Shown in pieces: positions 47,421 to 55,322 of a DNA stretch of 64,000 nt. The position numbers and the translations under genes were made by a program. The notes beneath the pieces were generated by a model. The model was not told the DNA's origin and searched no databases. It saw only the letters and a list, made by a program, of their open reading frames with translations. Origin of the DNA: Halomonas gemina (GTDB taxonomy: Bacteria; Pseudomonadota; Gammaproteobacteria; Pseudomonadales; Halomonadaceae); contig NZ_JAMJPK010000003.1 in assembly GCF_023554995.1 (NCBI RefSeq), forward strand, positions 248,001 through 312,000, read 5' to 3'. The first letter of the stretch is position 1; every line of letters starts with the position of its first letter.

Positions 47421-49817
47421 TCATCCCTTCGCCATGGCGGAACGGTTGACCGAGGGGACGGGGTCTATCCGGGTGACCAGCCATTCGGCCAGCGCAGCGG
47501 TATCCGGCGCCTCTGGGCCTGTGCTCAGGGCGCACGCGGCCAGGGTGGAGAGCCAGTCGCCCAGGACCGTCACGCTGTGGGCATCCAGTGCCTGGCCATC
47601 GCCGGTCAGGCAATTCGGGAGCAGGGCGCCAAGCGCCTCCAGCATGGCGACCGGGGCGAGGGCCTGGTCGGCTGATGCCTCGGCCGGCAGCAGGACACCA
47701 CGCAGGGTCACGGATTCGGGCAATCCCGCCGGGGCCAGGCCGGCGACGCCGGGCAGGGGAAAATCCAGGGGGTCGGCGATGGCCGGGTCCGAGAGGTCCA
47801 GGCGCACACCGCGGGTCAGCATGCCCCCCGATGCCTCCAGCAGCCGCCGCAGCAGGAGGCGACTCTCCTCATCGTCGGGGAGCAGGCAGAGCACCCCACT
47901 GCCCTGCGGCGTGATCAGCAGGCCAGCATCGACCACCGGGCGGCCGGGCATCGCGGCCTGGCGAACCAGGTGGGCCGTCAACACCGGGCCCAGCTGCGCC
48001 AGCGTCAGCCGCGATGCCAGCAGCCGGTCGTCGCTGGCCAGGGCATAGCCGACAGACTCGCGCAGCACCGCCAACCGCGGCAGCCGGCTCGCCGCCTCAT
48101 CGGCAAGCGGTGACAGCCGTTCGCCGAACCATGTCGTCAACCGCGCCATGGCGGGGCCGCTGCCCACATCCAGGGCCCATTGATGGCCGTCCAGGCTCAA
48201 CCTCATGGCCCGCCCCGGCGGCGACACCGGCGCGGGCCGGTCATGGGCCTGGTACTCGCCCGTCAGTGCTGACGCTACGATGCCCTGCTGACAGAGCAGG
48301 CCGGCACGGCACCAGTCGTGCAGGGTGTTCCACACATCGCGCCGCAGTACCGAGAGCTCCGCCGGGGCCCCCGCCTCGCTGGTGGCGCGTGCCAGCTCAT
48401 CGGCGATGGCATCGGGGTCCAGCCCCTCGGTCGCCAGCAGCCAGGTCAGGGCCGCCGTGTCGTTGGGTTGATAGTAGCGACCGCTGCGCGTGTCATAGAG
48501 GGCGAGACGCTCCTCGTCGACCAGTTCCGCGACGTGGCGCCGCTGCAGCCGCGAGGGCGCCAGGGCGCGCCCCGTCAGCCCTTCCGCCAACCGCAGGTCG
48601 GCCGGGGTGGGCAGCGTGAAATAGGGCAGGTAGCGCTCCGGCTCGGCGGCCGGCAGCAGCCGCAGGAAACCACCGGCACGCGCCTGCTCGGCCTGAGCCT
48701 CGGCGACCAGCCGCGCGGTGAGGTCCGGGTCCTGCTCGGCGGCACCCGCCCCGGACAGGGCCTGCCCGGGGATATCGACCAGCGAGACCATGTCATGCAC
48801 CAGCCCGCCCTTGACGGCCTCCTCGACGCGCCCTCCGGACTCCGGGGCGGCACAGATGCCCAGCGACGGGCTCAGGTTGCACTCCAGGATCCACGGCTTG
48901 AGGGTATCGTCCACCAGGCAGTCGAGACCCAGTAGCTCGTAGCAGCCACGCGGATCGGCGCCGGCCTCGGCCGTGCGGAGTCGCATGGCATCCACGGCGG
49001 AGATCGCGGTCAGCGCCACCAGATCCTCGATGCGAGCGAAGAGGGTCGCATCGTCGTGACCCTGGTCACGCAGCCACTGGCGGTAGCGGTCGAGGTCGAT
49101 AAACTCCACCGGCACCTCGGCACGGCTGTTCAGGGCGTTGATGTCCGGGTTGGTGAGCTGGCTGTAAGGATTATCGGCATCCTCGGGATCCCAGGGTTCG
49201 GAGGCAAGCTTGGCGAAGCCCTGGCGGTAGAGATAGACGCGCAGCGGCTCCAGCGAGGAGATCAGCACATAGAGCCGCAGGACATACTTGTGGCCGCGGA
49301 TGGTATGGGGGTTGGCCAGGTACTCCTGTACCAGCCAGTCCTGCGCGAGAGGCGCCTCGGCGACATCCTTCAGCACCCGCACGCCCTTGCCCTTGGAGGC
49401 ATTGGTGGGCTTTAGGATCCAGCGCTGGCCGGGGTCGGCCTGGGCGGCCTCCTGCAGCGCGTGGTAGTCATCGGGCATCACATAGGCACGGGGAAAGAAC
49501 GCCAGCCGCCGGGCGAGCTCATGGTCGGTCCCATGGCTATCGCGGATGCGTTGGCGAAGGGTGGCGAGGCTGTCGTGGAGACGGCTCTTGACGGTGAGCG
49601 CCGCATTGCCCGGGAAATGATTCATCTTGCGCGTCGGCGAGACCCGTCGGAACTGCGCGGCGTCCGGCATGCCGGTGATCCAGCCGGCATCCCAGTCATG
49701 CTCGCCGCCGAGCTGCCAGCCCAAGGGTTCCAGGGCCTCACGGAAGAACCGCTCCTGCTCGGCGGCCCGCTTGCCCCCCAGCCAGAAGCGCCTTGTCGGC
49801 GAACGCTGCTCCGTCAT
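47421..49817 (-). CDS. TTL-type ATP-grasp ligase fused to PqqD/RRE-like domain
   Basis: The 798-residue enzyme has three parts. Residues 1-345 are a tubulin-tyrosine-ligase-like ATP-grasp: RWILKPTNASKGKGV (Lys136), DWLVQEYLANPHTIRGHKYVLR, the LTNPDIN block at 221-227, GLDCLVDDTLKPW and the metal ligands in ILECNLSPSLG (Glu312, Asn314). Residues about 427-510 fit PqqD: ELVDEERLALYDTRSGRYY and LLATEGLDPDAIADEL. Residues about 525-798 may be a degenerate HprK-like domain without an intact P-loop. Such ligases add amino acids to acidic protein tails. The neighbouring repeat protein is the proposed substrate. Confidence 0.88.
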   Translation of the reverse strand: MTEQRSPTRRFWLGGKRAAEQERFFREALEPLGWQLGGEHDWDAGWITGMPDAAQFRRVSPTRKMNHFPGNAALTVKSRLHDSLATLRQRIRDSHGTDHELARRLAFFPRAYVMPDDYHALQEAAQADPGQRWILKPTNASKGKGVRVLKDVAEAPLAQDWLVQEYLANPHTIRGHKYVLRLYVLISSLEPLRVYLYRQGFAKLASEPWDPEDADNPYSQLTNPDINALNSRAEVPVEFIDLDRYRQWLRDQGHDDATLFARIEDLVALTAISAVDAMRLRTAEAGADPRGCYELLGLDCLVDDTLKPWILECNLSPSLGICAAPESGGRVEEAVKGGLVHDMVSLVDIPGQALSGAGAAEQDPDLTARLVAEAQAEQARAGGFLRLLPAAEPERYLPYFTLPTPADLRLAEGLTGRALAPSRLQRRHVAELVDEERLALYDTRSGRYYQPNDTAALTWLLATEGLDPDAIADELARATSEAGAPAELSVLRRDVWNTLHDWCRAGLLCQQGIVASALTGEYQAHDRPAPVSPPGRAMRLSLDGHQWALDVGSGPAMARLTTWFGERLSPLADEAASRLPRLAVLRESVGYALASDDRLLASRLTLAQLGPVLTAHLVRQAAMPGRPVVDAGLLITPQGSGVLCLLPDDEESRLLLRRLLEASGGMLTRGVRLDLSDPAIADPLDFPLPGVAGLAPAGLPESVTLRGVLLPAEASADQALAPVAMLEALGALLPNCLTGDGQALDAHSVTVLGDWLSTLAACALSTGPEAPDTAALAEWLVTRIDPVPSVNRSAMAKG

Positions 49818-49943
49818 GCTCGGAATCTCCTGATGGCCATCGTGATCGTGGTGATATGGGTCATGGTATCTGAATGCTCTGTCGACGCTGCGACGCGCTC
49901 CTTACAGCGATAGCAAGTGGCGCGTGATCTGTCGCCCCTTGAA

Positions 49944-49959
49944 TTATGGAACGATCGAT
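49944..49959 (+). promoter_or_regulatory. TetR operator half upstream of the tetR gene
   Basis: TTATGGAACGATCGAT is identical to 16 bases of the larger operator at 50581-50612. It lies 15 bp ahead of the tetR start, suggesting autoregulation. Confidence 0.7.
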
Positions 49960-49974
49960 ACTAAATTTAGCGAC

Positions 49975-50565
49975 ATGACACGAGGACGTCCCATCGCATT
50001 CAGCCCCGACGAGGCTGCCAACGCCGCCATGCGGGTCTTCTGGGCACGTGGCTACGAAAGCGCTTCGACCCGGGACCTGCTCGAGGCCATGCAGCTCTCG
50101 CGCAGCAGCCTCTACCAGGCCTTCGGCAACAAGGAGCAGCTGTTCCTCGAGGCGCTGAGACGCTATCGCGAGTCCCTGGTGGGCCGCCTGGGGCGACGCC
50201 TCGTGGCAGCGCCCTCGGCCATGGCCTTCCTGGCGGGCCTGTTCCGCGAGACGGCACAGGAAGCCGGCAGCGAACGCGCCGCCCTGGGCTGCCTGATCTT
50301 CAACTCCGCCAGCGAGCTCGGCCAGCACGATGGCCTGCCCTCGCAGCATGCCCGCCAGAGCATCGCCGCCATCACGGCCCTGTTCCGGCAGGCCGTGGCA
50401 AGGGCCCAGGCGGAGGGCGACATCGCCCCGGACCGGGACGCCGACGCCCTGGCCAGCTACCTGACGATGGGCATGGCCGGGCTCAGGACCCTGTTGAAGA
50501 GCGGGGTCGATGCCGGGCAAGCCGGCCAGGTGGTAGAACTGCTCCTGGACGGCCTGCGACGCTGA
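49975..50565 (+). CDS. TetR-family regulator
   Basis: The 196-residue regulator has an N-terminal helix-turn-helix (residues about 8-55): AFSPDEAANAAMRVFWARGYESASTRDLLEAMQLSRSSLYQAFG in segments, followed by a ligand domain. It resembles the TetR group that controls AhpD/carboxymuconolactone-decarboxylase-like or reductase genes. ATG 49975 begins MTRGRPIAF, which fits the family better than the upstream Met. The 16-base motif before the gene and the palindrome before 50651 indicate that it represses both. Confidence 0.9.
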   Translation: MTRGRPIAFSPDEAANAAMRVFWARGYESASTRDLLEAMQLSRSSLYQAFGNKEQLFLEALRRYRESLVGRLGRRLVAAPSAMAFLAGLFRETAQEAGSERAALGCLIFNSASELGQHDGLPSQHARQSIAAITALFRQAVARAQAEGDIAPDRDADALASYLTMGMAGLRTLLKSGVDAGQAGQVVELLLDGLRR

Positions 50566-50580
50566 TTCGCACCTTTTCTC

Positions 50581-50612
50581 GCCATTTATGGAACGATCGA
50601 TCCATAAATGGC
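50581..50612. promoter_or_regulatory. 32-bp inverted-repeat operator before the AhpD-like gene
   Basis: GCCATTTATGGA at 50581-50592 and TCCATAAATGGC at 50601-50612 are exact inverted repeats around ACGATCGA. The second arm ends 38 bp before ATG 50651. It shares 16 bases with the sequence before tetR, so it is almost certainly the TetR binding site. Confidence 0.85.
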
Positions 50613-50650
50613 GCAACAGCAGCACCCAAACGACAAAGGAGACACACCCC

Positions 50651-51220
50651 ATGTCCGCCGACTATCAACTGCAACTCCCGCCCCAGACCCTCGACAACGC
50701 CGACGCCAAGGCAAAGCCGCTGCTCGAGCAGGCCAACGCCAAACTGGGCTTCGTGCCCAACATGTACGAGGGCATGGCCAAGGCGCCCGGCGTGCTGGAC
50801 ACCTACCTGCACGGCTACACGCTGTTCCGCGAGGACTCCGGGTTCGCGCCGCCCGAGCAGGAGGTGGTCTTCCTGACCATCAGCCGACTCAACGGCTGCG
50901 GCTACTGCATGTCCGCCCACAGCATGCTGGGTGAGAAGATGTCGGACGTGCCGGCCGATGTCCTGGAGGCGATCCGCAACGACCAGCCGATTCCCGACGC
51001 ACGCCTGGCGGCCCTCGCCGAGTTCACCCGGGTGATGTTCGAGACCCGGGGCAAGCCCGGCGAGGCGGACGTCAAGGCCTTCCTGGATGCCGGCTTCGAG
51101 GAGCAGCAAGTGCTGCAGATCGTGCTGGCCCTGGCGGTCAAGACGCTCTCCAACTATGCCAACCACGTCAACCACCCGGAACTCGACGAGGCCTTCGCCG
51201 GCCACGCCTGGAAGGGCTGA
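50651..51220 (+). CDS. AhpD-like carboxymuconolactone decarboxylase family protein
   Basis: The 189-residue protein has the AhpD/CMD fold with the redox Cys pair and proton-relay His in NGCGYCMSAHSML, preceded by VFLTISRLNG and followed by ALAEFTRVMFETRGKP. Such proteins reduce peroxidases or carry out thiol chemistry. The first part, LGFVPNMYEGMAKAPGVLDTYL, matches the peroxidase-related subgroup. It lies 86 bp downstream of tetR beside a strong operator, so it is the regulator's target and probably induced by oxidative or electrophile stress. Confidence 0.9.
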   Translation: MSADYQLQLPPQTLDNADAKAKPLLEQANAKLGFVPNMYEGMAKAPGVLDTYLHGYTLFREDSGFAPPEQEVVFLTISRLNGCGYCMSAHSMLGEKMSDVPADVLEAIRNDQPIPDARLAALAEFTRVMFETRGKPGEADVKAFLDAGFEEQQVLQIVLALAVKTLSNYANHVNHPELDEAFAGHAWKG

Positions 51221-51366
51221 GAGGCCGCCGAAAGGCGGATAAAGGGATAAAAAAAAGTTTACATATAACTTAATGCACTAGATGTGTCAGGAAGCATTCT
51301 TGGCGAGGGAGCGCCAACCCGGTGCAGCATGGGCAGCAAGCTCCATCCCTGACGAGGAGATTTCCC

Positions 51367-52323
51367 ATGCGATCCCGACTGCTACTGGCCGCCGGCGCCC
51401 TGGCCATCGCCGGCCCGGCCCACGCCCTGCACCCCTCCCCCTTGGTCGAGGCCGAATGGCTCGACGAACAGCTGGGCAGCGACGACCTGGTGGTGCTCGA
51501 CGTCCGCTCCGCCATCGATGACGGCGGCGACCGCGAGAGCTTCGAGGCGGCCCGCATCCCCGGCAGCCGCTACAGCAGCTACACCGATGCCGGCTGGCGC
51601 GAGGAGCGCGACGGCGTGGCCGGCTTGCTGCCCGATGTCGAGGAGCTGGAGAGCCTGATCGGTGGGCTGGGCATCGACAACGAGGACACCGTGGTCGTGG
51701 TCTCGGCCGGCACCGGACCCACCGACTTCGGCAGCGCCGCCCGCATCTACTGGACCTTCAAGGCCCTCGGGCACGACGAGGTGACGATCCTCAACGGGGG
51801 CTTCGCCGGCTGGGAGCAGCAGGGCTTCGAGATCGCCAGCGGCTCGGCGAGCGACCCCGAGACGGTCGATTTCTCGGCCACGCTACAGGAGCAGCTGCTG
51901 GCCACCACCGAGGAGGTGGAAGCGGCCCGTGAGGACGGCGAAGCACTGGTGGATGCCCGGCCGCCGGCCTTCTTCACCGGCGAGACCCAGTCACCTGCCG
52001 CCCGCGTGCCGGGCACCATCCCGGGCTCGGTGAACCTGCCCCACGATGGCAGCCTCGAGGCGCGCGACGGGGCCTACTACCTGCAGTCGGACTCGCTGAA
52101 GGCCCGCATCGACGCGCTCGGGCTCGACCGCGAGGCGCCCACCGTGGCCTTCTGCAACACCGGCCACTGGGCCGCCAGCGGCTGGTTCCAGCTCAGCGAG
52201 ATCGGTGGGCTTGAGAACGCCACCATGTACGACGGCTCCATGGCCGCCTGGACTCGCGACGACGAGCGCCCCGTGCAGTTAGCCGATCGCGGCACCGTCA
52301 GCGTCGGCGAACTGGCCGAGTAG
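51367..52323 (+). CDS. Exported double-rhodanese sulfurtransferase
   Basis: The 318-residue protein has a signal peptide (about 1-21, ending AHA) and two rhodanese domains. The first (about 25-150, DDLVVLDVRSAIDDGGDRESFEAARIPGS) is probably inactive. The second carries the catalytic Cys in TVAFCNTGHWAASGW, with LVDARPPAFFTGE before it. It would transfer sulfane sulfur, for example thiosulfate to cyanide or thiols, in the periplasm. ATG 51367 follows GACGAGGAG. A rho-independent terminator ends the unit. Confidence 0.9.
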   Translation: MRSRLLLAAGALAIAGPAHALHPSPLVEAEWLDEQLGSDDLVVLDVRSAIDDGGDRESFEAARIPGSRYSSYTDAGWREERDGVAGLLPDVEELESLIGGLGIDNEDTVVVVSAGTGPTDFGSAARIYWTFKALGHDEVTILNGGFAGWEQQGFEIASGSASDPETVDFSATLQEQLLATTEEVEAAREDGEALVDARPPAFFTGETQSPAARVPGTIPGSVNLPHDGSLEARDGAYYLQSDSLKARIDALGLDREAPTVAFCNTGHWAASGWFQLSEIGGLENATMYDGSMAAWTRDDERPVQLADRGTVSVGELAE

Positions 52324-52350
52324 CCTCGCCACCTGACCGTCCTGCCAGAA

Positions 52351-52379
52351 CGCCCCGCGACCGGTCGCGGGGCGTTTTT
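52351..52379 (+). terminator. Rho-independent terminator of the rhodanese gene
   Basis: CGCCCCGCGACC and its exact complement form a 12-bp stem (loop very small or stem tip melted), followed by GTTTTT-like T5 at 52375-52379. It starts 28 bp after the stop. Confidence 0.9.
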
Positions 52380-52382
52380 CTG

Positions 52383-53066
52383 CTACCCCAGCCGCTCGGC
52401 CAGGGCATCGAGGTCGCTGACCGTGATGTCCGGCTCGATCCCCCAGGGGTCGAAGGGCGCATCGGGGGTGCGGCGCACCCAGGCGGCATGCAGTCCGGCA
52501 TGGCGGGCGCCGATGACGTCGAAGGGGTTGCTGGAGATCAGCCAGGTATCGCCGGGCTCGCTCTCGAGCCGGTAACGGAGGTGGGCGTAGACCGCTGGGT
52601 CGGGCTTGAAACGCTTGACCTCGTCGACGCTGACCACCGTCTCGAAGCGCTCGCGGATCCCGGCCTGCGCCAACAGCCCCTCGACCGCCTCACGACTGCC
52701 GTTGGAGAAGGCCACGCAGCGGACTCCCGCCTCGGCGAGGCGATCCAGTGCGGCCGACGCCTCGGGAAAGGCCGGCAGCCGGGCGTAGACCCCCATCAGG
52801 TGGTCCTTGTCGGTCTCCGAGAAGCGCGTCTGCAGGGCACGGTCGGTGAACTCCAGCGCCTCGCGGGTACAGTGGGAGAAGTCCACGTAGGCACCCATCA
52901 GGCCGCGCCGGAAGCTGTACTCCAACTGCTTGTCGCGCCAGCGCCGCGAGAACTCCGGGGCCAGGTCCGAACGGTCCTGCCCGGCGAGGCGCTGCTCGAG
53001 CTCGGCGACCACGCCATGGGTGTCGATCAGGGTTCCGTAGACATCGAAGGCGAGTACCGTTGCCAT
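52383..53066 (-). CDS. Haloacid dehalogenase type II
   Basis: The 227-residue HAD-superfamily protein resembles L-2-haloacid dehalogenases. The nucleophile Asp is in LAFDVYGTLIDTHGV, Ser in CVAFSNGSREAVEGLL, Lys in VDEVKRFKPDPAVYAHL, and the last motif is in WLISSNPFDVIGARHAG. True dehalogenase activity toward a halo acid is not assured, because many members act on other substrates. ATG 53066 has AAGGAGC before it. It follows eutC at an 81-bp distance on the same strand, but may be separate from that operon. Confidence 0.88.
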   Translation of the reverse strand: MATVLAFDVYGTLIDTHGVVAELEQRLAGQDRSDLAPEFSRRWRDKQLEYSFRRGLMGAYVDFSHCTREALEFTDRALQTRFSETDKDHLMGVYARLPAFPEASAALDRLAEAGVRCVAFSNGSREAVEGLLAQAGIRERFETVVSVDEVKRFKPDPAVYAHLRYRLESEPGDTWLISSNPFDVIGARHAGLHAAWVRRTPDAPFDPWGIEPDITVSDLDALAERLG

Positions 53067-53147
53067 CCCCTTGCTCCTTCCATCGGTTAAAGCTCCCAGC
53101 CTGCGCCAGGCGCCCCGCCGCGACAAGTCGACCTGCGATGAAGAGGC

Positions 53148-54095
53148 TCAGCCAGACAGGAGCCTCGACAGGGCGAAGTCGGCGATGGCGGTATCCTGGA
53201 CGCCGGTGCCGGTGAGGTCGCACACCGTCAGCGTGTCGTCCGTCAGGCGCAGACGCTGCCCCTCGGCGACCACCCGGCCCAGCTCATGGACCTTGAAGGG
53301 CACTTCCCCGCCCTCGAACGCCTTGAGCTCACCGTTGCCTTCACTCTGGGCACGGGTATCGCAGACAAAGGCGTCGGCGCGGGTCAGCACCGAGGCATCC
53401 AGCTCGCGCTTCTGCGGACTGTCCGAGCCCATGGCGGTGACATGCACACCCGCGGGCAGGTCGCGGGCATGCAGCAGCGGGGTGCGCGACGGGGTGGCGG
53501 TAACGATGATATCGGCCGCGGCACAGGCCTCGGCCACGTCATCATGGACGTTCACCGTCAGGCCCGTGCCGCGCAACCGCTCGGCGTAGGCCTCCGCCCC
53601 TTCCCGGCGACGGGCCCAGACGTCCAGGGTATCGAGGTCGCGCACCAGGCGCAGCGCCTGCACCTGGCGCTCGGCCTGCTCACCGGCGCCGAGTACCGCG
53701 ACCCGGCGGCTGTTCTCCCGCGACAGGTGCCTGGCGGCGATGGCGCCGGCCAGCGCGGTGCGCACCTGGGTGAGATACCCCTCATCGAAGAGCACGGCCT
53801 CCACCAGCCCGGTCTTCGCCGAGAACACCATCATCAGGCCGTTGAGGCTCGGCAAGCCCAGCGTCGGGTTGTCGAAGAAGCCGGGGCTGACCTTGATGGC
53901 GAAGCACTCGGCACCGCGGATATGCGCGGTCTTGACGTCGACTTCGCCGTTGGCCTCCTCGATGGCCATGGAGAGGATCGGCGGCTGCACCACCTCGCCA
54001 CGCCCCAGGGCGGCGAAACCCGCCTCCACGGCGGCCAGGGCATCGCCGTCGATGCCCACGGCACCTTCGATGGCATCGCGATGAAAGAGCTGCAT
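53148..54095 (-). CDS. eutC: Ornithine cyclodeaminase/mu-crystallin family protein, EutC-like
   Basis: The 315-residue NAD(P)-binding enzyme has the Rossmann motif VAVLGAGEQAERQVQAL and the family blocks HIRGAECFAIKVSPGFFDN, LMMVFSAKTGLVEAVLFDEGYLT and DIIVTATPSRTPLL. EutC in ectoine users and BhcD (iminosuccinate reductase) are the nearest roles. It lies after a EutB-like dehydratase, so a joint role in hydroxyectoine or beta-hydroxyaspartate breakdown is likely. ATG 54095 has GGAGGTCCCC ahead. The 142-bp gap before it carries small tandem repeats. Confidence 0.82.
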   Translation of the reverse strand: MQLFHRDAIEGAVGIDGDALAAVEAGFAALGRGEVVQPPILSMAIEEANGEVDVKTAHIRGAECFAIKVSPGFFDNPTLGLPSLNGLMMVFSAKTGLVEAVLFDEGYLTQVRTALAGAIAARHLSRENSRRVAVLGAGEQAERQVQALRLVRDLDTLDVWARRREGAEAYAERLRGTGLTVNVHDDVAEACAAADIIVTATPSRTPLLHARDLPAGVHVTAMGSDSPQKRELDASVLTRADAFVCDTRAQSEGNGELKAFEGGEVPFKVHELGRVVAEGQRLRLTDDTLTVCDLTGTGVQDTAIADFALSRLLSG

Positions 54096-54116
54096 GGGGA
54101 CCTCCAGAAGCAAGGG

Positions 54117-54232
54117 CCAAGCTGCCAAGCTGCCAAGCTGCCAAGCCAAGGCTCGATGAGAAAGTGACAAGTCGCAAGGATTCGCAATCCCCTTGCTACT
54201 TGCTACGCGGCGCTCGGCGCTCGGCGCTCGGC
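54117..54232. repeat. Tandem CCAAGCTG and GGCGCTC repeats flanking a hairpin
   Basis: Three perfect CCAAGCTG units start at 54117. Four overlapping GGCGCTC-type units lie at about 54209-54232. Between them CAAGT-GCAAGGATT pairs with AATCC-TTGC-ACTTG around CGC at 54068+100 (54168-54202). This looks like a REP-type extragenic element in the eutB-eutC spacer. Confidence 0.6.
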
Positions 54233-54237
54233 GCCGC

Positions 54238-55230
54238 TCAGCGTCCGGCCAGCGCCCGCGCCCGGTCGAGGGTCGAGAGGGAGACCGCGTTGCCGGAGAG
54301 GATCAGCGCCACGCGCTGGCCCCGAACGTCCAGGCCATGCTCCGCGATGGCCGCCAGGCCCACGGCGGCGGCGCCCTCCACCAGCCGTTTCTCCTCCTCG
54401 AGGATCTCGACCATGGCCGCGGCGATGGCGCGCTCGGAGACCTGGACGTGGTCGTCCATCACCTCGCGCACCAGACTGAGGGTGCAGCGATTGTCGCGCC
54501 CGATGCCGCCGCCCAGGGAGTCGCCAAGGCTCTCGACCTCCTCCACCGCTACGGGATGGCCGGCCTTCAGGCTCTCCCACATGGCCGCACCATGGGACAG
54601 GCTCACCCCGGTGACCCGGCAGGCGGGGCGAATCGCCTTCACGGCCGCGCCGATGCCGCCCAGCAGGCCACCGCCGGAGAGCCCGACGATGACCCGGTCC
54701 AGGTCCGGGCAGTCCTCCATGAGCTCGAGGCCGATGGTGCCCTGCCCGGCCACGACGCGCGGATCGTCGAAGGGCGGGATCAGGGTCATGCCGCGCTCGC
54801 TCACCAGCCGATCGACCTCCGCGAATGCCGCGTCCTGGCTGGCCCCGACGCGTCGCACCTCGGCACCCAGCGCCTCGATGGCGGCAACCTTGTTGGCCGG
54901 CACCAGCCGCGAGAGGCAGACCACCGCCGGCACGCCAAGCCGTGCGGCGGCGTACGCCAGCGCCCGGCCGTGGTTGCCGGTGGAAGCCGTCACCACCCCG
55001 GCCGCCAGTGCCTCGCGGCCGCGCTCCTCGATCAGCGCGGCGAGCATGTTGACGGCGCCTCGCAGCTTGAAGGCGCCGGTGGGCTGGCAGGTCTCGAGCT
55101 TGAGCCGGATGTCGGCATCGAAGCGCGCCGACAGCGCCGCCGAACGCACCAGCGGCGGGCGCACCACCTCGCCGACGATGCGCCGTCGCGCCTGGTAGAG
55201 CATCTCCAGGGAGACACCGTGATCGTGCAT
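54238..55230 (-). CDS. eutB: PLP-dependent threonine dehydratase-like protein, EutB-like
   Basis: The 330-residue fold-type II PLP enzyme has the lysine motif PTGAFKLRGAVNML, the substrate loop VVTASTGNHGRALAYAA and the phosphate-binding VGLSGGGLLGGIG. EutB (hydroxyectoine utilisation dehydratase) and BhcB (beta-hydroxyaspartate dehydratase) belong here. With EutC next to it, and an aminotransferase and semialdehyde dehydrogenase upstream, ectoine-type catabolism fits best. Plain threonine/serine dehydratase remains possible. ATG 55230 has GGAGGAGACG ahead. EutA was not found. Confidence 0.83.
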   Translation of the reverse strand: MHDHGVSLEMLYQARRRIVGEVVRPPLVRSAALSARFDADIRLKLETCQPTGAFKLRGAVNMLAALIEERGREALAAGVVTASTGNHGRALAYAAARLGVPAVVCLSRLVPANKVAAIEALGAEVRRVGASQDAAFAEVDRLVSERGMTLIPPFDDPRVVAGQGTIGLELMEDCPDLDRVIVGLSGGGLLGGIGAAVKAIRPACRVTGVSLSHGAAMWESLKAGHPVAVEEVESLGDSLGGGIGRDNRCTLSLVREVMDDHVQVSERAIAAAMVEILEEEKRLVEGAAAVGLAAIAEHGLDVRGQRVALILSGNAVSLSTLDRARALAGR

Positions 55231-55322
55231 CGTCTCCTCCACGCCAACGGCGTCGCCGCGGGCAGGCCCGCGGCGACGCTCAGGGTTACGGCCTCCCGCT
55301 GGTGCCGGGATCGGGCCAGCCG

